Shown here piece by piece: positions 15,010 through 23,578 of a stretch of 33,243 bases of DNA (its first letter is position 1; every line of letters begins with the position of its first letter). The position numbers and the translations under genes are program-made. The notes below the pieces were generated by a model, which ran no database searches, was not told where the DNA came from, and saw nothing but the letters and a program-made list of their open reading frames with translations. Source of the DNA: Scytonema sp. UIC 10036 (GTDB lineage: Bacteria > Cyanobacteriota > Cyanobacteriia > Cyanobacteriales > Nostocaceae). The stretch spans positions 1 through 33,243 of the forward strand of contig NZ_WJFC01000144.1 in assembly GCF_009725235.1 (NCBI RefSeq), in the 5' to 3' direction.

Positions 15010-18000
15010 ATGAGTATTGCGGATATTTTCATCAGGCGACCTGTTTTTACTACAGTTTGTACTGTACTGATTCTCTTAGTTGGAGGAATCTGTATTCCCC
15101 TGCTCCCTTTGGATAAGCTCCCAGAAATGGCTCTCAAGCAGGTAACTGTGACTGCTAACTATCTGGGTACTGATGCCAAAACAGCAGAAGAAAACGTCAC
15201 TACCGTGCTAGAGCGGGAGATCAACGGTACGGAACGGGTCGTGTATATGTCCTCCCAGACGACGAATGATGGTACTGCTACTATTAACGTCTCTTTTCCT
15301 ACAGAGACGGATAGAAACACTGCCCAAGTCCTCGTCCAAAATAATGTCGCGATCGCAGAACCTAATTTACCGGAGGAAGTCAACCGTATTGGTGTGACTA
15401 CGCAGAAGCAGTCTCCAACGATTACGCTCGCTTATGCATTCCATTCAGAAAAAGACCAGAATGGAAATTTCATCTACGATAATATCTTTTTAAGTAACTA
15501 TGTTGACCGACAGATTTTTGATGAAATCAAACGGATTGAGGGTGTCGGTTCGATCAGAATTGTGGGAGAACGAAAATACGCCATGCGTATTTGGCTCGAT
15601 CCGGAAGCCCTTGCTGCTAGAAATTTGATATCACAGGATGTTATCAACGCTATTACCGAACAGAATATCCAAGTGGGGGCGGGGAGAATTGGTCAACAGC
15701 CAACCCCAACAGAGCAACAATATGAAATTGCATTGCGAGCCAACGGTCGATTTACCACTCCTACAGAAGCCGAAGACATTGTGGTCAAAGTCGGACAGGA
15801 TGGTACGCTTATTCGCTTAAAAGATGTCGGTCGAGCCGAAGTAGGGGCGGAAAATTACAATGCGACAACTCTGTTTGACGGTTCACCAGCTGTTATTTTG
15901 TTAGCTTACCAATTACCCGGCACAAATGCTTGGAATACAGCTAACGCTATTAAAGCAAAAATGGCAGAGCTGCAAACTAATTTTCCACCAGGATTAAAAG
16001 CCACAATCGGTCTAGATAATACTCTGTTTGTGGGAGCTTCTCTAGATGAAGCCTTTAAAACCTTGTTGGAAGCTGTCGCCCTAGTGTTCCTTGTCATCTT
16101 TATCTTTCTACAGGACTGGCGCACCACCATTATTCCCTCCCTTGCCATCCCCGTATCGCTGATTGGAACGATGGCACTTGCTTATGCTCTTGGGTTGACC
16201 TTAAATCAGTTAACGATATTTGCTATTATTTTGGCAACAGGTCTGGTGGTAGATGATGGGATCGTTGTCGTGGAAGCGATCGCAGCTAAACTCGAACAGG
16301 GGATGAAACCGTTGCAAGCCGCCTTAGATGCAATGGAAGAACTTACCGGAGCAGTTATTGCAACATCAGTAGTACTGATGGCAGTATTTATCCCAGTGAC
16401 CTTCTTTCCAGGCACAACCGGTATTGTTTACAGGCAATTTGCGCTGATTATCGCTTTCTCTATTACTATTTCTACTTTCAATGCCCTGAGCTTCTCTCCC
16501 AGCATGTCTGCTATCATCATGCGGAGGCAGCAGGAAGTCCACGGTCCTTTAGGCTTGTTTTTCCGGTGGTTTAACCGGGTGTTTGATTGGTTTAAAGGGG
16601 GATACGTCAAAATCGTAGAATTCCTGATCCGGATTTGGTGGGTGGTGATTCCAGTATTTGTTGTGGGTTTAGTAGCAACAGGTTGGATTTACCAAACGAC
16701 TCCCCAGGGATTCATTCCTGAAGAAGATCAAGGTTATTTCTTTACAATTGTTGAAGCTCCACCAGGAGTATCTCTCAACTACAGTGTCGATCTAGTTAAA
16801 AAGATTACTGAGGAAGTCGTTTTACCACTGCCTGAAGTTGAGCACGTGGTTGGGAATGCCGGCTTTGGTTTTGAGGGGAACGCCAGTAACAAAATACTGT
16901 TTTTCGTCAGGCTGAAAGATTGGGAAGAGCGCCGTGGTGCCGAACATTCTGTTTTTGGGGTTCTGCAAAAAATCAATAAAGGGTTGCGAGAAAAGATTCC
17001 TGGGGCGGTAGCCATTGCTGTCAACGCCCCACCAGTGGATGGCTTGGGAAGTACGGGCGGCTTAGAGATGTACATTCAAAACAGACAAGCCCTTCCTATG
17101 GAAGCGCTAATCGACAACACCCAAAAGGTGATAGCCGCCGCCCAGAAGCGACCGGAATTAGGAGGTGTCTTTACCCAATTCACCTTCAATAGCCCAATGA
17201 TGCAGATCTCCATCGATCGCATCCAAGCTAAGGCGCAGAATGTCCGCGTGAGTGATATTTTTCGCACCATGCAGACCTACTTGGGTGCAAGCTATGTTAA
17301 CCAGTACGTCCTTGGTGGGCGTTTGTATCGAGTTTATGCTCAGGCGGAGGGTACAGTTCGGTCTAATCCTGATGATATCAGCCGCCTATACGTCCGATCT
17401 GAGGATGGTAACCTCGTCCAACTCAGTACTTTGGTACAAATGGAAAGATTAACCTATCCACCTGTTGTCACTCACTTTAACGTTTACCCGTCAATTAAAA
17501 TTCAAGGTTCTCCAGCATCAGGATACAGTACAGGGCAAGCAATCCAAGCAATGGAAGAAGTTGCCAACCAAGTTTTGCAGCCCGGATTTGGTTTTGCTTG
17601 GACTGGAACCGCCTTTCAGGAGAGATCTTCTAGTGGTGCAGCACCAATCATTTTTGGCTTAGCTTTTGTCATAGTTTTCCTGGTGTTAGCAGCACAGTAT
17701 GAAAGCTACGTCGATCCAACGATCATCATGATTACCGTACCTCTGGCAATCTTGGGCGCACTTGGTGCGATCGTGTTCCGTGCCAATATTTTCCAGCAAG
17801 GCAGTGTTTGGCCTACGCTGAATAATAATATGTATGCCCAAGTAGCGCTCGTTATGCTGATAGGTTTGGCAAGTAAAAACGCCATTTTGATTGTAGAATT
17901 TGCCAACCAGTCAGCAGCACTAGGGATGAATTATACCAAAGCTGCAATCCGGGCTTCTGAAGAACGCTTACGACCGATTCTGATGACTGCCGTTTCTGGC

Positions 18001-18267
18001 TTAGTTGGTTTTTGGCCATTAGTCATAGCTTCTGGCGCAGGAGCAATGAGTCGATGGGCTTTAGGGACAGCACTCTTTGGTGGTTATTTGATTTCAACAG
18101 TTTTAAGTTTGTTTTTAGTTCCAGTTTTGTACGTTGTTATCAAAGACTTAGAAGATCGCTTCTTGAAACCTGGTAAGCCCCCAGGTTCGGCACAGCGTCC
18201 AGAGACACCTCAGCAACAAAAAGAACAAGCACTCCCGGCATTTCGTGGAGCATCAACCGAAGAGTGA
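15010..18267 (+). CDS. RND multidrug efflux transporter, HAE1/AcrB family
   Basis: 1085 residues, full length for an AcrB-type inner-membrane proton antiporter. The first membrane helix is IFIRRPVFTTVCTVLILLVG. The proton-relay Asp pair is in TGLVVDDGIVVVEAI (Asp415, Asp416) and the relay Lys is in ASKNAILIVEFA (Lys956). Two large periplasmic domains follow TM1 and TM7. The C-terminus is a Pro/Gln-rich cytoplasmic tail (QRPETPQQQKEQA). It works with the adaptor at 13648-14877. The ATG abuts CCAAAAT repeat sequence with no Shine-Dalgarno, so initiation may rely on other features. Confidence 0.95.
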   Translation: MSIADIFIRRPVFTTVCTVLILLVGGICIPLLPLDKLPEMALKQVTVTANYLGTDAKTAEENVTTVLEREINGTERVVYMSSQTTNDGTATINVSFPTETDRNTAQVLVQNNVAIAEPNLPEEVNRIGVTTQKQSPTITLAYAFHSEKDQNGNFIYDNIFLSNYVDRQIFDEIKRIEGVGSIRIVGERKYAMRIWLDPEALAARNLISQDVINAITEQNIQVGAGRIGQQPTPTEQQYEIALRANGRFTTPTEAEDIVVKVGQDGTLIRLKDVGRAEVGAENYNATTLFDGSPAVILLAYQLPGTNAWNTANAIKAKMAELQTNFPPGLKATIGLDNTLFVGASLDEAFKTLLEAVALVFLVIFIFLQDWRTTIIPSLAIPVSLIGTMALAYALGLTLNQLTIFAIILATGLVVDDGIVVVEAIAAKLEQGMKPLQAALDAMEELTGAVIATSVVLMAVFIPVTFFPGTTGIVYRQFALIIAFSITISTFNALSFSPSMSAIIMRRQQEVHGPLGLFFRWFNRVFDWFKGGYVKIVEFLIRIWWVVIPVFVVGLVATGWIYQTTPQGFIPEEDQGYFFTIVEAPPGVSLNYSVDLVKKITEEVVLPLPEVEHVVGNAGFGFEGNASNKILFFVRLKDWEERRGAEHSVFGVLQKINKGLREKIPGAVAIAVNAPPVDGLGSTGGLEMYIQNRQALPMEALIDNTQKVIAAAQKRPELGGVFTQFTFNSPMMQISIDRIQAKAQNVRVSDIFRTMQTYLGASYVNQYVLGGRLYRVYAQAEGTVRSNPDDISRLYVRSEDGNLVQLSTLVQMERLTYPPVVTHFNVYPSIKIQGSPASGYSTGQAIQAMEEVANQVLQPGFGFAWTGTAFQERSSSGAAPIIFGLAFVIVFLVLAAQYESYVDPTIIMITVPLAILGALGAIVFRANIFQQGSVWPTLNNNMYAQVALVMLIGLASKNAILIVEFANQSAALGMNYTKAAIRASEERLRPILMTAVSGLVGFWPLVIASGAGAMSRWALGTALFGGYLISTVLSLFLVPVLYVVIKDLEDRFLKPGKPPGSAQRPETPQQQKEQALPAFRGASTEE

Positions 18268-18286
18268 CCAGCGATCGGTGACCAGT

Positions 18287-18315
18287 AAATCCCCTACTTT
18301 CAAGTATGGGGATTT
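18287..18315 (+). terminator. Stem-loop after the RND pump gene
   Basis: AAATCCCC pairs with GGGGATTT (8 bp), continued by TACT/AGTA with one bulge and a TTCA loop, 20 bp after the stop. A probable transcript end, though without a T-tract. Confidence 0.55.
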
Positions 18316-18327
18316 GAATAATCTTAA

Positions 18328-18415
18328 GACTTACGCATAGCCACCCTTTTTAAGGGGAGTTTGGGGGATCGACAACGCGTGAAACCCCCAAAATTTTGTT
18401 GAGGTTGCGTAAGTC
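18328..18415. mobile_element. 88-bp MITE-like element with GACTTACGCA ends
   Basis: GACTTACGCA (18328-18337) and TGCGTAAGTC (18406-18415) are perfect 10-bp terminal inverted repeats. The interior contains a C/G-rich dyad (CCCTTTTTAAGGGG and GGGGG...CCCCC). Short elements with these ends are common in cyanobacteria. No clear target duplication was seen. Confidence 0.65.
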
Positions 18416-18572
18416 CTGTAATCAATCACTTGATTTTTTCTATACATAAGTTTCAGCGTTTGTACTACTTTCCGTTTGGAGAATATTATCGTTCGTAAAG
18501 TTGATAATTCTCTAGAAAAAATTAGTGTATAATAATGTGAGAAAAAAACCTTTATTTATAAAGGTAACAAAA

Positions 18573-18668
18573 ATGTTTAAGAAATGGAATGCAGATGATT
18601 GGATAAATCACATTTTGTTTACAATCACTGTTGTATATCTGTTTTACAGTTTCTTCTTGCATCACTAA
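18573..18668 (+). CDS. 31-residue single-helix membrane peptide
   Basis: ATG 18573 is preceded by AAGGTAAC at ribosome-binding distance. The peptide has a charged start (MFKKWNADDW) and one hydrophobic helix (about residues 12-29, ILFTITVVYLFYSFFL) ending in HH. No family was recognised. It is upstream of two further small membrane proteins on the same strand. Confidence 0.5.
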   Translation: MFKKWNADDWINHILFTITVVYLFYSFFLHH

Positions 18669-18816
18669 TGCTTTTTTGTTTCTCGTACTAGCCTGAGCTT
18701 GGGAACGAGTTAATAGGATAAAAGCACTCCAACTTCTTAAAGAATTTAGGGATATAAAAGGTATCTAAAAACCCTTAGTTTTATCTACCTATCGATCGTG
18801 TGAATGGAAGGAAATT

Positions 18817-19050
18817 ATGAATATTAGACTGGTCATTTTCTCAGGTGTTATAACTGCTTGTGTGGGCTCGGTAATTGGTTTGGCTGCTGCTCAAATTGGT
18901 CAGCGTAATTTTAACCAATTGAAATTTGAAGGTCAATACTACCAAGATTTGCACAACAGATATGCCTTAATTGGTGCTAGCGTAGGACTAGTTGTAGGTG
19001 TTGCACAAGAATGTGTGAGGGAGCTTAAATCGCAAAGAGAAGACGAGTGA
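18817..19050 (+). CDS. Small membrane protein, 77 residues
   Basis: GGAAGG precedes ATG 18817. Two hydrophobic segments (about residues 4-25, LVIFSGVITACVGSVIGLAA; about 50-63, ALIGASVGLVVGVA) flank a polar loop with QYYQDLHNRY, and the tail is charged (ELKSQREDE). It resembles conserved cyanobacterial hypothetical proteins; the function is unknown. Confidence 0.65.
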   Translation: MNIRLVIFSGVITACVGSVIGLAAAQIGQRNFNQLKFEGQYYQDLHNRYALIGASVGLVVGVAQECVRELKSQREDE

Positions 19051-19058
19051 GTATACAC

Positions 19059-19205
19059 ATGAAGGTTAAATATATTTTAATTTTATTGTTAATCATTGTT
19101 ACAACAGTTCTAACTACAGCAAACTGGAATTTAGGAATGATGGGGATGACAGCATTTTTACTAGCTTACTTCTCTAAGGGACTGAGACGCCGATCTAAAG
19201 TTTGA
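19059..19205 (+). CDS. 48-residue two-helix membrane peptide
   Basis: ATG 19059 lies 9 bp after the preceding gene's stop codon. The peptide has KVKYILILLLIIVTTVLTTA as first helix, GMMGMTAFLLAYF as second, and a basic end (KGLRRRSKV), giving a positive-inside cytoplasmic C-terminus. It is probably co-transcribed with the 77-residue protein. Function unknown. Confidence 0.5.
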   Translation: MKVKYILILLLIIVTTVLTTANWNLGMMGMTAFLLAYFSKGLRRRSKV

Positions 19206-19336
19206 AGGATAATATTTTGTCTAAAATTGGGAGATTTGATGTTGCGGGATGATTACATACTTATAATTAAGCTAACCGTGCTTCACTACGTAGAACAGCC
19301 AGGGACGCTTTCTTATAGCTGTATGTTGGATTGATT

Positions 19337-19960
19337 ATGTCTAAACCAAAAATTTTGCAAGAAGGAACTAGTTACACTTTTCGTTCTTACTTCGAGTTAC
19401 CTTATGAAACAGAAGATATTTTAGCTGAATTAGGTTATAGCTTTTCACGTGCGCGTATGACCTTACCCTCTTCTCAACGCATACCACAACGTTTACCTGA
19501 ATTACGTCAGCAAATCGAGGAGTTGTTACCACTAGTAACTTTATCAAGCGAAACTGCACGTCGAGAAATTATGGTAGCACCAGTACTTTCGGAACTAGCG
19601 CGTTTTTGTAAGTGTCAAATGCGTTTAGAATATCCTCTCCAGGTAAGTGCTTGGCTCAAAGGTAATCTAGATTACTTACTGCGAAATACGAATACAGATG
19701 AAAAAGGTAAAAATTTTCTGGTAGTTGAGGCTAAAAACGACGATTTGTCAAGAGGTTTTACTCAATTATCAGCAGAGTTAATCGCTTTGGCAATAGCAGA
19801 AGAACAAGATACTCTTTACGGTGCAGTTACAGTAGGTGATACTTGGCGTTTTGGTTTATTAGAACAACAGCCTCTTCATATTACTCAAGACATTACTTTG
19901 TATCGTGTGCCTGATGATTTAGATGTTTTAATGCAAATATTGATTGGAATTATTGAGTAA
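19337..19960 (+). CDS. Hypothetical protein with PD-(D/E)XK-like core
   Basis: 207 residues from ATG 19337, chosen over the TTG two codons earlier. No named family was recognised with certainty. The middle has the pattern GNLDYLL...NFLVVEAKNDDLSRGFTQLSAELIAL: an Asp, then a strand ending in ExK, then an amphipathic helix with Gln. This is the usual layout of a restriction-endonuclease-like fold. Similar proteins are widespread hypotheticals in cyanobacteria. There is no partner methylase nearby. It could be a nuclease or a structural relative. Confidence 0.6.
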   Translation: MSKPKILQEGTSYTFRSYFELPYETEDILAELGYSFSRARMTLPSSQRIPQRLPELRQQIEELLPLVTLSSETARREIMVAPVLSELARFCKCQMRLEYPLQVSAWLKGNLDYLLRNTNTDEKGKNFLVVEAKNDDLSRGFTQLSAELIALAIAEEQDTLYGAVTVGDTWRFGLLEQQPLHITQDITLYRVPDDLDVLMQILIGIIE

Positions 19961-20061
19961 TAGTACATATCCGCAAAGTTAAATATATTCACAACTAATT
20001 ACCGGTCGGCGATCGTTGGTGCCCATCCTATTAATTGATGGATAATGGTCGTTTCAGACTT

Positions 20062-20089
20062 GTAGGGGCGCAAGGCATTGCGCCCCTAC
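20062..20089. repeat. Perfect 12-bp stem-loop repeat
   Basis: GTAGGGGCGCAA-GGCA-TTGCGCCCCTAC, a hairpin repeat found widely between cyanobacterial genes. It lies between the hypothetical nuclease-like gene and the methyltransferase relic. Confidence 0.85.
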
Positions 20090-20121
20090 AGTGGGTGATG
20101 TTGGTCTCTTTCGTTAAACAA

Positions 20122-20463
20122 TCAAACTTCGCGCTGGCGGCGATGAGTAAAGGGAAGCAACATCGGAACTTGGCGACGATAATCGGCATACGCCTTGCCA
20201 TGAATATCTATCAGATCGCGTTCTTCAAACTGAATAGCAATCAGAATATACGCTGTTGCGATCGATGCAAATACTAAATGAGTCACGGTCATTGTCGGAG
20301 TTGACCAGAAAGCTAAAAGCCAACCGACATAGAGGGGATGACGCACATATTTGTAAAAACCTGGTGTCGCAAACTGGAGCTGGGTATATTCTTTGTTCTG
20401 CAGATAGAGCCAAACCTGACGCAGACCAAACAGATCGAAATGATTAATTAAGAATGTTGACAT
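20122..20463 (-). pseudogene. Methanethiol S-methyltransferase (MddA)-like, N-terminus deleted
   Basis: 113 residues matching the C-terminal half of MddA/isoprenylcysteine-methyltransferase-like membrane enzymes: STFLINHFDLFGLRQVWLYL, FYKYVRHPLYVGWLLAFW, TAYILIAIQFEERDL and an HGKAYADYRRQVPML end. VRHPLY and EERDL are the SAM-binding signatures. A full protein is about 220-260 residues, so the first membrane helices are missing. The upstream frame hits a stop two codons before the ATG at 20463, exactly where a truncated araC gene begins on the other strand. It was probably an S-methylating enzyme but is now likely inactive. Confidence 0.8.
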
Positions 20464-20718
20464 GTTTCAGAGTTAGCAAACCAAATTGGTATGTCGCGTT
20501 CAGCCCTGGCTACCCGCTTCACGCAGTTGGTAGGACAGCCACCGATGAAGTACTTGACTTATTGGCGGCTGCAATTGGCATCTCGTCAGTTGCAGTATAC
20601 TAACGACAGCATCGCCAAAATTGCAATTCAAGTAGGTTACGAGTCAGAAGCAGCTTTTAATCGAGCCTTTAAGCGGTATGTAGGTGTCCCACCTGGTGTT
20701 TGGCGCGAGCGGGTGTGA
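20461..20718 (+). pseudogene. AraC-family regulator, only the C-terminal HTH left
   Basis: From 20461 the frame reads HVSELANQIGMSRSALATRF then GYESEAAFNRAFKRYVGVPP, the two helix-turn-helix motifs of an AraC domain. The frame opens right after a TGA with no start of its own; the first Met codon is at 20491 within helix 2. The whole N-terminal sensory domain is absent. It is back to back with the truncated methyltransferase. Confidence 0.85.
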
Positions 20719-21115
20719 GGTTGTGGCTTCTTTCATACCATGGGTAGATTTTGAAGAAGAATATTCTTCATCTTTCTCTGTTGAAATGGAAGCACCCATC
20801 AAATCATTGATTCAATACTTGTCGGTTAAGCAGAAAAATACGAAAACACGTAGGTTGGGTTGAGGAACGAAACCCAACATTTACAAACATTTGTTGGGTT
20901 GAGCCAACATACAAAAATTCTTATCCCTTGCAGTATTGATCATTGATTGAGACGCGATCGCAAAAGCTTGTAATTTATCTAACTAAAGTTTTCTACCCTG
21001 TTCCTTGTTCCCTTTTTTTGTAATTTTTCGACTATTTTTACTGTTGCGAGTGTTTCGAGAATATCGATATACTTATAGAGTATGACGATCGCACACTGTG
21101 CGAAGGAAAATGTGT
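20719..21115. other. Intergenic region with a dispersed repeat
   Basis: Contains a 31-bp sequence (20850-20880) identical, on the opposite strand, to 7735-7765 inside the MITE. It continues into AACCCAACA...TGTTGGGTT (20871-20900), a 9-bp hairpin. No gene was seen. TATAGAG and HIP1-like sequence precede the antitoxin gene. Confidence 0.65.
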
Positions 21116-21586
21116 ATGGCTACCCATCGCCCCATCGAACCCTATACCCCTACCTCTGAGGCAATTACCCTTGCAAGCCAAGCCTTAGAAGCTATCTCGG
21201 CGTTTATCGCCAATCCTCCCGATACCATCACCCTTGCAATCCTTGATTCTGATATGCAAGATACCCGCATCACCATCCCAAGCGGCATATTTCAATTGAT
21301 GATCGATGTACTACAATCGGTAAGCCGTGGTGAGCCTGTAACTATCTTGCCTCACAGTGCCGAACTCACCACCCAAGAAGCGGCGGATATTTTAAGAGTC
21401 TCACGTCCCTATCTGGTAAAACTATTGGATGAAGGCACGATTCCTTCACGAAAAGTAGGGATTTATCGCCGCGTACTGCTCCAAGATCTGCTTCATTATC
21501 AAAAAACTGAAAAACAACGACAATCTGCCATTATGTCCGAGTTGACCAAAGAAGCACAAGATATGGGACTCTACGATCTACCATGA
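21116..21586 (+). CDS. Excisionase/HTH-type antitoxin, partner toxin deleted
   Basis: 156 residues from ATG 21116, preferred over ATG 21110 because AGGA lies 8 bp upstream. The N-terminal part (ITLASQALEAISAFIANPPD) is variable. The C-terminal MerR/Xis-like HTH is ELTTQEAADILRVSRPYLVK then LLDEGTIPSRKVGIYRRVLL. This architecture is that of antitoxins paired with PIN-domain toxins in cyanobacteria and actinobacteria. The stop overlaps a downstream ATG (ATGA), as in such operons. The downstream frame begins MTYP, the usual start of the PIN partner, and is then cut off. Confidence 0.75.
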   Translation: MATHRPIEPYTPTSEAITLASQALEAISAFIANPPDTITLAILDSDMQDTRITIPSGIFQLMIDVLQSVSRGEPVTILPHSAELTTQEAADILRVSRPYLVKLLDEGTIPSRKVGIYRRVLLQDLLHYQKTEKQRQSAIMSELTKEAQDMGLYDLP

Positions 21587-21624
21587 CCTATCCTATGGCA
21601 CTCACCCAAGTTGCATCAATATAA
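21583..21624 (+). pseudogene. PIN-domain toxin start, truncated after about 4-5 codons
   Basis: ATGACCTATCCT overlaps the antitoxin stop codon and encodes MTYP. Intact partners of this type continue with a strand carrying the first catalytic Asp (V-L-L-D-A). Here the frame runs into sequence antisense to azoR and stops after 13 codons. Confidence 0.5.
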
Positions 21625-21770
21625 GGTACAGGATTTAATCCTAAGTCTCTGTGGAAGATTTGTGTTTCAGAATGATGACTGCTCCACTTTTCCATAAATT
21701 CTTGAGCCAGTGTCCGCGAATGGGAGTATTCATAGCGAGGACTGGTATCAATCTGTAAAATACGAACCAT
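21588..21770 (-). pseudogene. azoR: FMN-dependent NADH-azoreductase (AzoR/AcpD), N-terminal fragment
   Basis: 60 residues: MVRILQIDTSPRYEYSHSRT (flavodoxin-like phosphate-binding loop with SPR...S.S), then SETQIFHRDLGLNPVPYIDA and TWVSAIG. An intact AzoR has about 200-210 residues. GGAGGAAG precedes the ATG. The gene is cut at its 3' side where it meets the toxin stub on the opposite strand. Confidence 0.85.
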
Positions 21771-21829
21771 ATAATCCCTTCCTCCAATAGATTGTTTTGA
21801 ATTTTATTGCTTAGTAGCGCTACATCTCG

Positions 21830-22762
21830 TCAGATATTTGTTTCTTTTACAGTTTGAAACTGCATCCAGGTAATGGCTGCAACTATCAGAAATCCACCCA
21901 AAATCTGCATTAGGCTCAGAGTTTGATCGAACCAAACCCATGCCAATACACCTGCTACGAAAGGTTCTAGCGTGGCAGCGATCGCAGCCCGTTCCGCCTG
22001 AACTCTTTGGATACACCAAAAGAACAGCAAATAAGGCAATAAATTACCTGCTAGACCGACATAAAAAACACTTAGGATATTCTTTGGTTCAAATAGCCTC
22101 CAAGGAACTCCTTGAGTCAATTGATAAGCAATCCAGAAAAGACTAGCGATCGCAAACACTTTCAACATCACGCCAATCGTTTCTTGAGTCCCGCTCACTC
22201 GTTCGCTCAGCACAATATAAGCTGCAAAAAAGACTGCTGTGCTTAACCCCACCAGAATTCCAAACCAGTCTACGAGTTCTTTGCTCGCGAGTAAATTAGA
22301 AACAAGCAAAATGCCAATAATTGAAAGACTCAGGGCGACTAGAACAGGACGAGAAGGCAAACATCGAGAAGTCAGCGCAGTCCATAAAACCACCAGAATA
22401 GGAGCGGTAAACAGCAACACGATCGCAACAGCCACAGGTAGGCGTTGAATTGCCAGGTAATCGGCACCAACTAAGCCAACCAGAATCAGTCCCAGGGCAA
22501 ATTGTTGACGGTTAATCGGTCTAGCGTGGGAGCGACCAAATAAGCTATCTAGAATGGCAAGTCCAAAGGTAGCGACTATTGCACTTGCTCCCGCCAACTC
22601 AAATGGTTGCACGCCTGCAAGGAACAAGTGGTTGGCAACATTTGCCGCGATCGCCCAAGCAACAACAGTTAAGAGCATTGCCAACAGCCCGATGAGATGA
22701 GGCGAAAACTGGCTGCTAAAACGAGATTTCCAGGGTACATGAGGCGATTTTATTCCCATCAT
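21830..22762 (-). CDS. EamA/DMT-family transporter
   Basis: 310 residues with about ten hydrophobic helices in two EamA repeats (residues about 22-150 and 165-300). Typical features are TVVAWAIAANVANHLFLAGV, LLFTAPILVVLWTAL in the first half, and AERAAIAATLEPFVAGVLAW in the second. It is an inner-membrane drug/metabolite exporter of unknown substrate. The start at 22762 gives MMGIKSPHVPWKS; the second Met (22759) is equally possible. Heptamer-like repeats lie directly upstream. Confidence 0.88.
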   Translation of the reverse strand: MMGIKSPHVPWKSRFSSQFSPHLIGLLAMLLTVVAWAIAANVANHLFLAGVQPFELAGASAIVATFGLAILDSLFGRSHARPINRQQFALGLILVGLVGADYLAIQRLPVAVAIVLLFTAPILVVLWTALTSRCLPSRPVLVALSLSIIGILLVSNLLASKELVDWFGILVGLSTAVFFAAYIVLSERVSGTQETIGVMLKVFAIASLFWIAYQLTQGVPWRLFEPKNILSVFYVGLAGNLLPYLLFFWCIQRVQAERAAIAATLEPFVAGVLAWVWFDQTLSLMQILGGFLIVAAITWMQFQTVKETNI

Positions 22763-22768
22763 TTTATT

Positions 22769-22800
22769 TTGGATTTTAGATTTTAGATTTTGGATTGGAT
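22769..22800. repeat. Degenerate ATTTTGG/ATTTTAG heptamer array
   Basis: Complement-strand version of the CCAAAAT/CTAAAAT repeats, located in the 5' leader of the transporter gene. Confidence 0.75.
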
Positions 22801-22864
22801 ATTGCGATCCACTGCAAAGCGCAATTTATACCAGCGTGTAGTTTAATATTTGATAGTTGAAATT

Positions 22865-23127
22865 TTAACTGCTGCTTATCTTCTTACCTCGAAAGATATC
22901 AATACGATCGCGATCGGCACTTGTGAAATCGGGATCGACATAAATATGCATCCGTCGAATCAATACCCCGTCAAATTCAAACACATTGCAGAAGCGTCCC
23001 TGAGACACAATGCCATCAGGCAAAACCACACCGCTTCGCGTCATACCCCGTTCAGTTCCCTCAACTACAACAAAGTTGCCAAATCAAAGGGACTCAATAG
23101 AGTTGTAGCAAGTGTTTGATCTATCAT
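22865..23127 (-). pseudogene. SnoaL/NTF2-like protein with internal deletion and frameshift
   Basis: From ATG 23127 the frame reads MIDQTLATTLLSPFDLATLL and stops at 23065. In another frame a typical C-terminus follows: VVVEGTERGMTRSGVVLPDG, SQGRFCNVFEFDGVLIRRMH and IYVDPDFTSADRDRI to 22865. SnoaL/NTF2-like proteins have about 120-140 residues; here about 50-60 central residues are missing and the frames do not match. Confidence 0.8.
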
Positions 23128-23578
23128 GCGTTTTTACCTCAAATGTCATTGGTCATTTGTAAGGAATTTAGCGTGTTTACATATCTCTTGACATAGTACG
23201 GTTTTTTCCCACCTAACTACTTAAAGATAGGATTGGTTTAATATGACTGGTAGGGTACTGAGAGCAAGAATCCCGCCTTCGCGATCGCAAACCCTTCAGC
23301 TATATTTGCATTTCCAATAATTGCATTTGCAACTAAATCTATAGTAGTATGCAATAATTGAAATTGCAACTACTTTTGGAGAAATTCTTTTGAAACCCAT
23401 TTGAAAGATATCTAGGGAAGCTCGTAAAACGCCATAAAACGGCATAAAACGGTGCAATTTATTGTTGTCCGAGTGAAGGGTGGTGTTAACAGCAATTGGA
23501 GTTGAGCCTTCCACCTCGTATCTGGACGTTGGTTAGTTCCCGCTAACCAGCTTTTTGAAGGCAGAGCATGTTGTGGCT
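23128..23578. other. Gene-free region with dyads
   Basis: Contains a pair of 19-bp inverted repeats (23307-23325 and 23350-23368, 16 of 19 matching; TGCAATAATTG core) and tandem ATAAAACGG-type units near 23430-23455. A hairpin TGGTTAG-TTCCCG-CTAACCA at 23530-23549 is followed by five T. No gene was recognised. Confidence 0.55.
23530..23549 (+). terminator. Hairpin followed by T-run
   Basis: A 7-bp stem TGGTTAG/CTAACCA with a short T5 tract two bases later. It looks like an intrinsic terminator, but no gene on the plus strand ends nearby. Confidence 0.4.

Noticed and set aside
22850..23119. 89-codon plus-strand frame
   Set aside because: Antisense shadow of the SnoaL-like relic.
23296..23514. 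72-codon minus-strand frame
   Set aside because: Lies in repeat- and dyad-rich spacer and resembles nothing known.
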